From NCBI GenBank assembly GCA_963839175.1, contig CAWIUB010000038.1:1-64000 (forward strand): a DNA stretch of 64,000 nucleotides, in the 5' to 3' direction. The stretch is from CAWIUB01 sp963839175. GTDB lineage: Bacteria; Actinomycetota; Actinomycetes; Mycobacteriales; Jatrophihabitantaceae. The notes below the pieces were generated by a model that was given only the letters and a program-made list of their open reading frames with translations, searched no databases and was not told where the DNA came from. A program made the translations under genes and the position numbers. Shown here piece by piece: positions 1 through 8,392 of this stretch (position 1 is the stretch's first letter; each line of letters starts with the position of its first letter).

Positions 1-97
1 TGGCTGGTGTTTTTCGTCGCGTGGCGGTGCCGCGTCTTGTTGATCATCTCTGGGAGCATGTGCCTATGCCGCAGGGACGTGGTTGCCGGGGTGAGTC

Positions 98-1822
98 GTG
101 ACGTTGGGGCTGGCGCCGAGGCAGGCTGATTTGTTCCGGTCCACGGCCGGGTTCTGTGACGGCCGGGTCGGACCGGAGTCGATCTACGGGCTGCTGCACC
201 GGGAGTGTCACCGGCTGTTCCCCGATGAGATGTTCGCCGACCTGTTCACCGATGTGGGCCGACGCAGCGTGCCGCCTCAGATCGTGGCGGTGGTGATGGT
301 GTTGCAACGCATCGAGGGCTGCAGCGACCGGGAGGCGGCCGACCGGTTCTGCTTCGACGCGCGGTGGAAGTACGCGGCGGGCGGGCTGGATTTCGACTAC
401 CCGGGGTTCGTGCACACAGTGCTGGTGGACATGCGCGCCCGGCTGGCCGCCTCGGCCGCGCCGGACCGGATCTTCGACACGGTGCTCGAGGTGGCCAAGG
501 CGGCCGGGCTGGTGGGCCGGCGGCGGGTGCTGGACTCCACAGCGTTGTATGACGCGGTCGCCACGATGGACACCGTCACCCTGGTCCGCTCGGCGATCCG
601 GGGGTTGCTCAAAGCCGCAGACAGCGAGCTGGCCGGCGAGCTCCGGGCGGTGCTGGGGCGTGATGACGACTACGTCGCTGCGGGCAAGCCGGTGTGTGAC
701 TACGACGACCCGGACGCGCGGGCCGAGCTGGTCGACGCGCTGGCCCGCGACGGCATGGCGCTGCTGGCGGTGCTGGACGGCAGAGAACTCACCGACGCGG
801 TGGCCCAGGCCGCGGCGTTGCTGGCCACCGTGCTCGGCCAAGACCTCGACCGCGACGAGGCCGGGGTGTTCCGGATCGCCCGGCGGGTCGCCAAAGACCG
901 GGTGATCTCCACCGTGGATCCCGAGACCCGGCACGGGCACAAGACCGCGGCGCGCGGTTTCGACGGCTACAAGGGGCATGTCGGCATCGACCCCGACACC
1001 GAGATCATCACCGCCACCACGGTGAGCGCCGGTAACGCCGGGGACGCCAGCGTCGCCGAAGACCTCATCGCAGACCTGCTCGACGAGCACGACACCGACC
1101 ACGACACCGACACCGGCGAGGCCACCGACACCGGCACCGGCACCGATGGGGTTGCTGACGAGGTCGTCGAGGCATCCGATACCGCCGGCGAGGCCGCGCC
1201 GGGCAGCGACTCTGGGCAGGCCGGTGATGCCGGTAGCGACGCCGGCTCGGATCAGGCCAGTGTCTACGGCGATAACGCCTACGGCACTGGACAGTTCCAC
1301 GACCGGCTGGACCAAGCCGGGATCGAGTCCAAGTGCAAGACCCAGCAGCCGGTCGCCGCGGGCGGGTTGTTCAGCAAGGACCGCTTCGACATCGACCTCG
1401 AACAGGACAGCGTGACCTGTCCCGCCGGGAACACCGCGCCGATCCGCCGCGGTGCCGACGGGGCCGGCACCGCCAGCTTCGGCCAGGCCTGCACCGGCTG
1501 CCCGCTGCGCGAGCAGTGCACCAAGGCCGCTGGCGGGCGCAGCATCGGCATCGGCCCGTATGAGCAGCAACTCGCCCACGCACGGCACCGGCAGCGTGAC
1601 CCGGACTGGGTCGCCGACTACCGCGCCACCCGACCCAAAGTGGAACGCAAGATCGGGCACCTGATGCGCCGCCACCACGGCGGCAGGCGCGCCCGGGTCC
1701 GCGGACAGACCAAGGTCGCCGCCGACTTCGCCCTGCTCGCCGCCGCCGTCAACCTCGCACGCCTGGCCGCGCTCGCCGTGGCCGGCACGCCGAACCAAGG
1801 ATGGGCCACAGCGGCCGGATAG
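98..1822 (+). CDS. IS1182-family transposase
   Basis: DDE transposase of 574 aa, full length for IS1182-type enzymes. The N-terminal half has the DUF772-like helical region (ADRFCFDARWKY). Acidic residues likely to form the catalytic triad are in VLDSTALYD, SVYGDNAYG and PKVERKIGH. A Cys cluster (SVTCPAG, then ACTGCPLREQC) lies between the second and third and probably binds zinc. An acidic Asp/Thr/Gly-rich low-complexity insert (about residues 328-388) sits inside the catalytic domain. The GTG start is fixed by an in-frame TGA just upstream. The left terminus of the element falls outside the window and no right inverted repeat was identified, so element borders are unknown. Confidence 0.9.
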   Translation: MTLGLAPRQADLFRSTAGFCDGRVGPESIYGLLHRECHRLFPDEMFADLFTDVGRRSVPPQIVAVVMVLQRIEGCSDREAADRFCFDARWKYAAGGLDFDYPGFVHTVLVDMRARLAASAAPDRIFDTVLEVAKAAGLVGRRRVLDSTALYDAVATMDTVTLVRSAIRGLLKAADSELAGELRAVLGRDDDYVAAGKPVCDYDDPDARAELVDALARDGMALLAVLDGRELTDAVAQAAALLATVLGQDLDRDEAGVFRIARRVAKDRVISTVDPETRHGHKTAARGFDGYKGHVGIDPDTEIITATTVSAGNAGDASVAEDLIADLLDEHDTDHDTDTGEATDTGTGTDGVADEVVEASDTAGEAAPGSDSGQAGDAGSDAGSDQASVYGDNAYGTGQFHDRLDQAGIESKCKTQQPVAAGGLFSKDRFDIDLEQDSVTCPAGNTAPIRRGADGAGTASFGQACTGCPLREQCTKAAGGRSIGIGPYEQQLAHARHRQRDPDWVADYRATRPKVERKIGHLMRRHHGGRRARVRGQTKVAADFALLAAAVNLARLAALAVAGTPNQGWATAAG

Positions 1823-2404
1823 GCCGATCCAGGCAGCACAACGCCGTACCCGGCAGCCACAAGCGGCCGCCACCACCTCACCGCCACCGCAAATCGCTCA
1901 CAGCAGCACCGATCGCAGGTCGCGCTCAACTCGACCCAGGCGCCGCGACACCGGCCCACCGGCACTCCGCCGTCAGCGGTCACCCCCTCAGGCAGCCGTT
2001 CGACACCAGCCACCCAGTGAGGCTCCGCCTCTGACCGCCGAGCGCGTGGTTCGGTCCCACTGCAGCGCACGGTAAGTGGGCACGACGACATCGCCGCGCG
2101 CTGCGCTGGCGACGTGGTCCTCCTGGCTGGTTGCCCAGCCCCATGTTGTCGGGGCCGCCCTCACTGCGCTGAAATCCCGACTCGTTCAAGCCGGGCCGGT
2201 CGCCCTACGCGACATGGATGCCTTGTGCATCAAGGAATGGAGCAAGATGCGGTCCTTTCCGGAACCCTGCTCGCCACCACGCCGAACGTCAACCCAGAAC
2301 TCAAGATCAACGTCAAAGAGTCGTACACAAAGGATCCCTAGAGGGTAGCGAGCGACTCATACCGCCGAGTGGCGGTGGCAGAGTTGATCAAGGCTGAGTT
2401 GAGG
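1823..2404. other. Intergenic region, no gene seen
   Basis: About 580 bp between the transposase and a perfect hairpin. Short frames exist on both strands but none has a recognisable product, good ribosome site or consistent codon use. It probably includes the right end of the IS1182-type element, which could not be delimited without the left terminus. Confidence 0.4.
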
Positions 2405-2432
2405 GAGGGAGTCTCCGTGCGGAGACTCCCTC
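2405..2432 (+). repeat. Perfect 12-bp hairpin
   Basis: GAGGGAGTCTCC (2405-2416) and its exact complement (2421-2432) surround a GTGC loop. It ends 45 bp before the start of the next (broken) gene. There is no T-tract, so it may be a GC-type terminator for incoming transcription, an attenuator, or an operator. Confidence 0.6.
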
Positions 2433-2477
2433 GTGGTCGGTCGTAGCCTCGGGGTTGCTGAGGCCCGGGAGGCTGGC

Positions 2478-4099
2478 ATGGCCGACTACGCAACCCTGCT
2501 GCGCGACCACGTGACGCTGACCTGCCGCTGCGTCGATCGGACTCTTCTTGCAGGCGTACGTGCCGAAGCTGCAGACGGTCGGGTGGGTGTGCCAGTTCCT
2601 CAACCGGCAGCGCGGGTTCGCGATCCCGTCCTCGGCGGCGTTCGGCAAGATCGGCGCGGCGTACGTGGGCGAGGTGCACCGCTGGGCCGAGGCCAACGAT
2701 GTGCCGGTGGTGCATTTCAAGAAGGGGGAGAACAAGGAGGCCATCGCCCGCCCGCTGCTGGACGCGGCCGCCGCCGAAGGTGGCGGTGGGCGGGTGGTGC
2801 TGGTTGGCATCGCGCAGGAGAAGGCGCCGGTGTGGCGGTCGTGGACGACCAAGGGCCAGGAGCACGTCGCGCACCCGCACATGGAGTGGGGCCGGCAGAT
2901 GGCCTTCATCAACCACTTCTACTTCTACTTGTGGGATCCGGAGTGGGGCGCGGCGTTTCTGGAAGACCAACGCCTATGCGCCGTATCCGATCTGGATCTG
3001 GCTCAACGGGCACACCTGGGCGCAGCGGCAGTGCGTCAAGGCCGGGATCGGGTTCACCGCGCTGGACAACGGATTCCGCTGCTGCGATGACCCGGCGCGG
3101 CTGCAGCGCATCTGCGACCGACTCGGCTCCGGCGCGGTGCACCGCTTCTTCTGGCGCTGGTGTCGGGTGCTGCCCTCGCCGTTTACCGACGCCGACCGGC
3201 GCGCCGGCTACGGCTACGAGTTGGCGTTTCGCCAGTTCGAGGTCTCCGACACCCGGGTGTTTGACCGTCCCGCGGCCGGGCGGGCCTTCTTCGAGGGGGT
3301 GATCCGCGACCACCTCGACATTGGGCGGCCATCCCAGGTGGCGTTGATCTTCGACCGGCAGATCAGCGTGCGCACCCCCGGCTGCTTCCGCACCCAGGTC
3401 ATCACCAAAGGAGTCGACCCGCAGATCAACTGCTACTACAAGTCCAGCCGGGTCAAGCAGTACTTCAAAGATCACCGAGCACTACGCACCGAGACCGTCA
3501 TCTGCGACACCCACGACGTCGGCGTCGGCCGACGCGTGAAACGCGACAACTGGCGAGCGCTGCGGGCGGTTGGCGAGCAGGCCAACCAGCGTCTGTGCGA
3601 CGCCCAAGCCTTCGATGCCCGTCCAGCCCCAGACGTCGCCACGTTCACGTCGGTCGTCGCACCATCCACCACACCCGACGGGCAGCACACTCCCGGGCTG
3701 CGCTTCGGCGACCCGTGTGTCATGGCCGTGCTGGCCGCGATCGTCGGGTTCGTGCACCTGATCGCCGGGTTCGACAACCACGCCCTGGCCATCCGCGTCG
3801 CCGCACTGCTCGACGCCCCCTACGGCAGCCGCCAGGCCACCTACGACCTATGGCGGCTGCGGCGCAAGCGACTCATCGAACGTCTACCGGGCCACCACCG
3901 CTACCAGCTCACCCCGCTCGGCAGACAGGTCGCGGTGCTGTTCACCAAGGCCTACGGCCGCGTGCTCACCCCCGGCCTGACCATGCTCGACCCGAACCTG
4001 GCCGACGACATCCGCAAACGCAGCCCCCTGGCCACCACCTGGCGACACTTCGACCACGCCCTCAACCAATTCATCACCGACGGGCTGGCCGCCGCCTGA
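2478..4099 (+). pseudogene. Frameshifted gene of unknown conserved actinobacterial family
   Basis: Joining three frames gives one continuous protein of about 539 aa. It starts at ATG 2478 (MADYATLLRDHVTLTC) behind a GGGAGG ribosome site, shifts +1 near 2540-2547 (before QAYVPKLQTVGW) and +1 again in TTT at 2956-2958 (before WKTNAYAPYPIWIW), then runs open to 4099. It resembles a hypothetical family I associate with multiple copies per genome in actinobacteria; no function is known to me. The C-terminal part (SRQATYDLWRLRRKRLI) looks like a winged-helix segment. Two extra bases in one gene suggest decay, but raw reads should decide. Confidence 0.7.
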
Positions 4100-4125
4100 A
4101 CCGAACTTGATCTGGTTATGAACTT

Positions 4126-4161
4126 CGTTCGGCCCAAGGGGAGCGTTCGGCCCAAGGGGAG
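4126..4161. repeat. Tandem 18-bp direct repeat, two copies
   Basis: CGTTCGGCCCAAGGGGAG occurs at 4126-4143 and again at 4144-4161, directly after the preceding broken gene. Its role is unknown; it may mark an insertion or slippage event. Confidence 0.85.
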
Positions 4162-4214
4162 CTAGTACGCCTGACTACGCAGTACTGCATCGCATCGCCA
4201 GGCCCGACGCATGC

Positions 4215-4766
4215 CTATGGCCCAAAGCGCACCGGCTGCGGCCCGCCGGCCAAGCCGTACAGCAGCTCGGCGAGGCTACCGACCAGATCCGCGTCCCGCA
4301 CCGCGGCCGACGCGCAGTACGCCCGCAGCCAACCCAGCGCCGCGCTCAGCTCGACAGGCTCCTCGCTGTGGGCGGGCCACCACGAGCACCGCCGCGCGGT
4401 CTCCCATGCTGATCGTTCCTGGTGGGGGCTCCACGGGCCGGCCAGCAGCAGACAGCAATCTGCAACCGCGGCAGGCTGGGCAGGCGGCTCGCCGCTTGGG
4501 ATCTGGACGGCGATGAGCCACCCGGCCGCCCATTCGCTGTGCCGGACGAAACTGACTCGCCAGTGATCAGAGTCGACACTGCCGTTAGCGCGGCGCGGGT
4601 GGCCGTGGATGACCAGCCAGTCGGACTCCCAGGCGAAGTTCTGGTTCCCTGCACGTGAGTCCAGGGGGACAGCGATGCGAGCGGCCAATTGGGCGAGGCC
4701 GTGGAACGCTTCGGGCCAGGCCGCCGCATCCGGCCCAGGGCGTTGAAGCTGCAACTCTCGCTCCAT
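4215..4766 (-). CDS. Hypothetical tryptophan-rich protein
   Basis: ORF of 183 aa (MERELQLQRPGPDAAAWPEA). Codon use is coherent and third positions are GC-rich over its whole length, which supports coding. Trp is unusually frequent (for example WESDWLVIHGHP and WWPAHSEEP). No signal peptide, membrane segment or known domain is visible. The ribosome site before ATG 4766 is weak. It is an orphan gene in the accessory segment left of the integrase; its function is unknown. Confidence 0.5.
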   Translation of the reverse strand: MERELQLQRPGPDAAAWPEAFHGLAQLAARIAVPLDSRAGNQNFAWESDWLVIHGHPRRANGSVDSDHWRVSFVRHSEWAAGWLIAVQIPSGEPPAQPAAVADCCLLLAGPWSPHQERSAWETARRCSWWPAHSEEPVELSAALGWLRAYCASAAVRDADLVGSLAELLYGLAGGPQPVRFGP

Positions 4767-5557
4767 TCGGCTCAGCCGGCCACCGCCGTGGCGGCGTAAC
4801 CGTCCGTCGCCGCCGTGCGTCCAACCTTAGGGGCGAAGCGCCGTGATGTCCTGGGAGGAGTTCGGACGGCGAACCCGCCTGTTCGCTCGCGGTGCCGGGT
4901 ACGTGAACACGCGACGACCCACAACGCGCAGGTGACCACCGCGCCAGCACCAGTAACGGAACGCAGGAGCAATGATCTCCCCACCGCAGTCCACGGTGAG
5001 CACGGGACCGTCGTCAACGGGCCCCGCCTTCCGCTGCTGGACCAACCCGGGCACCAACCGGAGGCCTGGGGCAGCTGGCAGAAGCTCGCCCATTGAGCTG
5101 AGGGGGAGAGATCCAGCACGAGCGCTGTCGGGGAGTCGCCGTCAGTGGCACCAAGGGCGCGCCTGCGAATGGTCGCACAGCTGGCCACCAGTTCGCCCAC
5201 CGGGGTGGCTCGTGCCGTCCGCGTGCCACTAACGGGAGGCACGCGCGGTCCTTTGCGGCCCCTCGCGGTCAATGCACAACGACCCGCAATCCCTTTGATA
5301 GCGGGGATATCGCCAAATTTCAGGGTTTGCGCTTGGCTGGCCCGGCAGTCTTGAAACCCGCCGTGCCCGTCGCTGACACTCCGCAATAAAGCGCCGCCCG
5401 AGTTCGGCGGGGCCGCAGCGACCCTGGACCCCGTGGAGGATGAACGCCGCGTGGCGGCCCTCGGTCGGAGTATGAATCTGTGTCCGCATGTCGCTTTTCG
5501 GTATCCAGGGCGCGCTTGGTCCGGGTAGACACCTCGAGCCAAGGAGGAGGTCGGGAG
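4767..5557. other. Accessory intergenic stretch, no secure gene
   Basis: About 790 bp upstream of the excisionase gene. A minus-strand frame at 4827-5093 (88 aa, starting MGELLPAAPGLRL) has partly coding-like codons but no ribosome site or recognised domain, so it is not called. Part of 5270-5400 is less GC-rich than its surroundings, as expected for mobile-element regulatory DNA. Confidence 0.35.
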
Positions 5558-5803
5558 ATGAAGGCCGCCATCGATATCAAGCGCGCTTCCAAGGCGGTCG
5601 GCGACGCGTGGAACGGGGACTCCGTCCCGATGCTCCTGCTGACGCTCGAGCAAGTGAAAGCGGCGGTCAACCTGTCCGAAGACACGCTGAGGGAGGTCAT
5701 GCGATCAGGTGCGTTGCCGTCCGTGCTGGTCGGAAGGGCACGCCGTATCCGTTGGACGGACCTGCAGAATTGGGTGGCGAGCCTGCCACATGCCGCCGCA
5801 TAA
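5558..5803 (+). CDS. Excisionase-like helix-turn-helix protein
   Basis: An 81-aa protein starting at ATG 5558 behind a near-ideal ribosome site (AAGGAGGAGG, 5541-5550). The central part (LTLEQVKAAVNLSEDTLREV, then SGALPSVLVGRARRIRWTDL) is the MerR/AlpA-type winged-helix fold of excisionases and related recombination directionality factors. It lies 20 bp upstream of the integrase and is probably co-transcribed. Expected role: bind next to the attachment sites, bend DNA, bias the integrase towards excision, and perhaps regulate the pair. Confidence 0.85.
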   Translation: MKAAIDIKRASKAVGDAWNGDSVPMLLLTLEQVKAAVNLSEDTLREVMRSGALPSVLVGRARRIRWTDLQNWVASLPHAAA

Positions 5804-5823
5804 CGGTCGGGGGAGCATCAACG

Positions 5824-7293
5824 ATGGTGAAGTCGAACCGCGCGTACGGTGACGGCTCGGTCCGCCCGCACGGCAAGGGTTGGCGCGGCGTCGTCGAGCT
5901 GCCGCCGGATCCGGTGACCGGCAAGCGTAAGCGCAAGTACGTCGTCCGCCGCACAAAGACCGCCGCGGAGCAGGCGGTTCGCGAGCTGCGCGCTGAGCGG
6001 GATGGCGGTGCACCGGCACAGGCCACACGGCAGCCCAGTGGCCTGACTGTGGGTGAATGGCTCGACACTTGGCTCGCTGCGGGCGCAGGCGGCGTCAAGC
6101 CGAAGACTCTGCGCCGCTATGCCGGTCTCGTCGAATATCAGATCAAGCCGACCCTCGGTGCTCGGTTGCTTGCCTCGGTGCGAGCAGAGCATGTGCGAGC
6201 CGCGCTGACCGCCATGGCCGCCCTGCCCGCTCGGTCGACTTCCGGTCAGCCAATGCCCGGCACCGCCTTGTCCGACTCCTCGATACGCCAGGCTCACCGG
6301 GTCGTCCTGAAAGCGCTAGGCGACGCGGTCTACGACGGTGTGCTTGAGCGCGACTATGTCCACGGGCGCGTCAAGGCCCCGGTCGTCCGCGCCCGTAAAC
6401 CCGGACGTGCGCTTTCCCTCGGCGATGCTCGTGCAATCTTGGCGGCGGCCGAGAAGACCGAAATCCCCGTGCGGTGGCTGCTCGCGCTGACCACAGGACT
6501 TCGGCAAGCAGAGGTCCTCGGCCTGTCGTGGCCTGCCATCGATTGGGACAAACACCAGATCAACATCGAGGCCCAGCTGCACTACGACACCGCCGAGCAC
6601 GGGTGCTCGGAAAACGACCGCTGTGCATGGTGGACACGTCCCTGTCCACCAGCCGAACCCTGTACTGGTGACCCCGACCAGGGGTGTCCCCACGCGTGGT
6701 ACCGGGCACGTCATCGCCCGTGCCAGCCCCCGAAGGCACACGCCTGCCCGCCAGGCGGTCCCTGCCGATACACGGCTCGACTCTGCCCCCATGCTCGTGG
6801 CGGCCCGCGATTGGTCCCGTACACCAAATCCGACCACGACCGCATCATCTTGATGACCGCCGACACGGAGGCCGCACTTCGGCTGCACCGGACACGACAG
6901 ATGGCAGCTCGTAAGGCGGCGGGCGACAGGTGGGAGAAGCGTCCGGCTTTCGCGCACCTGGTTTTCACCGGAAGACTCGGCCAGCCGGTGAACCCCCGCG
7001 AGGACCATCGGCGATGGAAGCGCCTTCTCGCCGTCGCCAGCGTCCCCGAGGCGCGACTGCACGATGCTCGTCATACGACGGCCACGATCTTGACCGCTCT
7101 CGGCGTCGAACCTACCGCCATTAAGGCGCTGCTCGGCCACTCGTCGCTGCTCGTGACGCAGGGCTACCAGCACGTCAGCGCTGAGATGCTTGCGCCCGCA
7201 ATGCGAGCTCTTCACAACGCGTTCGACCAAGCCGCGCGTGACGCTGGCGAAATGGCTCATGGTCGGGGCCGGCCCTCCCGGCGGCGACGGTAG
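5824..7293 (+). CDS. int: Tyrosine recombinase / integrase with Cys-rich insert
   Basis: A 489-aa integrase that inserts and excises the element at the adjacent tRNA gene. ATG 5824 follows a GGGGGAG ribosome site. Order: arm-binding N-terminus, SAM-like core-binding domain (about 70-180), then the catalytic domain. Visible catalytic residues are Arg227 (TTGLRQAEVLGL), His413 and Arg416 (LHDARH), His439 (LLGHS) and nucleophile Tyr448 (TQGYQHV). Between Arg227 and the rest of the catalytic core lies an insert of about 60 aa with nine cysteines (residues 261-321), resembling inserts in integrases of actinomycete elements and possibly zinc-binding. Reading runs toward the tRNA-Lys 3' end. Confidence 0.95.
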   Translation: MVKSNRAYGDGSVRPHGKGWRGVVELPPDPVTGKRKRKYVVRRTKTAAEQAVRELRAERDGGAPAQATRQPSGLTVGEWLDTWLAAGAGGVKPKTLRRYAGLVEYQIKPTLGARLLASVRAEHVRAALTAMAALPARSTSGQPMPGTALSDSSIRQAHRVVLKALGDAVYDGVLERDYVHGRVKAPVVRARKPGRALSLGDARAILAAAEKTEIPVRWLLALTTGLRQAEVLGLSWPAIDWDKHQINIEAQLHYDTAEHGCSENDRCAWWTRPCPPAEPCTGDPDQGCPHAWYRARHRPCQPPKAHACPPGGPCRYTARLCPHARGGPRLVPYTKSDHDRIILMTADTEAALRLHRTRQMAARKAAGDRWEKRPAFAHLVFTGRLGQPVNPREDHRRWKRLLAVASVPEARLHDARHTTATILTALGVEPTAIKALLGHSSLLVTQGYQHVSAEMLAPAMRALHNAFDQAARDAGEMAHGRGRPSRRRR

Positions 7294-7304
7294 GTCGTCC
7301 CGCC

Positions 7305-7464
7305 CGGGTACCTCCATTCCGCGTTGACGGGTACCTCCATCCAGACGCGGCGGTACCTGTCCGGAACGCCTCCTCGGCCTGCCAACCTTGCTGGTGTTCG
7401 GCGCCGACTTTGTCGCTCGAGGCCGCTCGACCCCGATGGCGAATGGAGGTCCAATGGAGGTACC
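7305..7464. repeat. Iterated GGTACCTCCAT sites (candidate integrase arm sites)
   Basis: CGGGTACCTCCAT occurs at 7305-7317 and 7328-7340, 23 bp apart. A partial GGTACCT follows at 7352. The inverted form ATGGAGGTACC is at 7454-7464, with a near copy at 7443-7452. They lie between the integrase stop and the tRNA 3' end, where attachment-site arm-binding sites are expected. Confidence 0.6.
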
Positions 7465-7548
7465 TTGGCATCTCAACGGCCGGTAGTGCACGATTCTCGA
7501 TCAAGAACGGGTCGCTCTAGGCCAGTCGCTATGGGGGCTAGAACGCTG

Positions 7549-7621
7549 TGGGCCCCGAGGGACTCGAACCCTCAACCTACGGATTAAAAGTCCGCAGCTC
7601 TGCCTATTGAGCTAGAGGCCC
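7549..7621 (-). tRNA. tRNA-Lys (anticodon TTT)
   Basis: A complete cloverleaf on the minus strand. The acceptor stem pairs GGGCCTC with GGGGCCC, the D arm is GCTC/GAGC, the anticodon stem GCGGA/TCCGT encloses CTTTTAA (anticodon TTT), and the T arm is GAGGG TTCGAGT CCCTC. The discriminator base is A and CCA is not encoded. The 3' end faces the integrase gene, the usual arrangement for an element integrated in a tRNA 3' end. Confidence 0.97.
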
Positions 7622-7873
7622 GTGACGTCCAGTGTTCCAGAGCCGGAGGGTAGGTCGAAGCCACCTTGGTGGTTGATCTCCCCGTAATCAGGATTGATCG
7701 TTCTGGCATGAGCCCGAAACCGAGCGGTGGCAGCGTCTTCGGGCATGGTGTCCAAGACCAGCGCGTGTCTCGCAAAGCCTGCCGCCGGGCCCAGAGCGGA
7801 TCGACGACTCACGGACGGGGCGACACAGCACGCCGCCCTCACCGGGCTGGTTCGCGAACCCTGGCTCCTTCGC
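7622..7873. other. Spacer between tRNA and GNAT gene
   Basis: About 250 bp. The acetyltransferase frame stays open here with possible starts at GTG 7727 and ATG 7745, but the encoded residues do not resemble the family. The tRNA promoter is expected just above 7621. Nothing else was identified. Confidence 0.4.
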
Positions 7874-8389
7874 GTGGATTGTACTGATTTGCTCATTCGG
7901 CCCGCCGCACCGAGAGATCTCGAGGCGGTGGCTCGTATGCATGGCAGGTGCAGCGCACGCAGCCTGCTCGATCGGTATCGCTCAGGTGGTCGGGGGCCCG
8001 CAGTGGCGGCGATGGAGCGGATGCTGCGTCGACCGCTCACCTTCGTGGCAAGCACAGCCCGCGGCGAGATTTCAGCGGTAGCGGTCGCGGCGGCCGATCC
8101 GGCACACGGTCAAGAAGCCGCCGAGATCGGCCTGCTTGTTGAGGACGACTGGCAGGGGCTCGGCCTGGGCCGGGAGCTCATGACGCATCTGGCCGGCGCC
8201 GCGCTGGTATGCGGCTACCGGGAGCTCGTCGCCTATCCCGCGACGTCGGTGATCCCGGCCCAGCGGCTGATGATCGACGTGGGACATACCCGGGTTGTCA
8301 TGTTTCCGGACGACCTGCATCTGCACACATACCTGCCGGAGTCCGCCGCCCTGGGCCTCGGCGCAGTGCGGGAACGGTTGGCCAGCTAG
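7874..8389 (+). CDS. GNAT-family N-acetyltransferase
   Basis: A 171-aa protein from GTG 7874. The GNAT fold begins at once (DLLIRPAAPRDLEAVARMH). The acetyl-CoA binding motif A is seen as EIGLLVEDDWQGLGLGRELM (Q-x-x-G-L-G-R). The substrate is unknown; the form resembles small-molecule or protein acetyltransferases. The start is uncertain because no ribosome site is clear, and GTG 7727 or ATG 7745 would add 43-49 atypical residues. The IS4-family element inserted so that the stop codon lies inside the target duplication, leaving the C-terminus intact. Confidence 0.75.
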   Translation: MDCTDLLIRPAAPRDLEAVARMHGRCSARSLLDRYRSGGRGPAVAAMERMLRRPLTFVASTARGEISAVAVAAADPAHGQEAAEIGLLVEDDWQGLGLGRELMTHLAGAALVCGYRELVAYPATSVIPAQRLMIDVGHTRVVMFPDDLHLHTYLPESAALGLGAVRERLAS

Positions 8390-8392
8390 CCG
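8383..8392. repeat. Left target-site duplication of the IS4-family element
   Basis: CAGCTAGCCG, exactly repeated at 9967-9976 on the other side of the element. It contains the GNAT stop codon TAG (8387-8389). Confidence 0.9.

Noticed and set aside
44..1876. 610-aa open frame on the minus strand
   Set aside because: Antisense shadow of the IS1182-type transposase; low-complexity Gly/Val/Arg sequence.
4772..5653. 293-aa minus-strand ORF
   Set aside because: It covers the excisionase start on the other strand and has no coherent codon use or domain.
5558..5803. Link between this HTH gene and the similar one at 35191-35490
   Set aside because: Both have the excisionase fold, but the second is the conserved chromosomal Rv0500A-type gene after proC, not mobile DNA.
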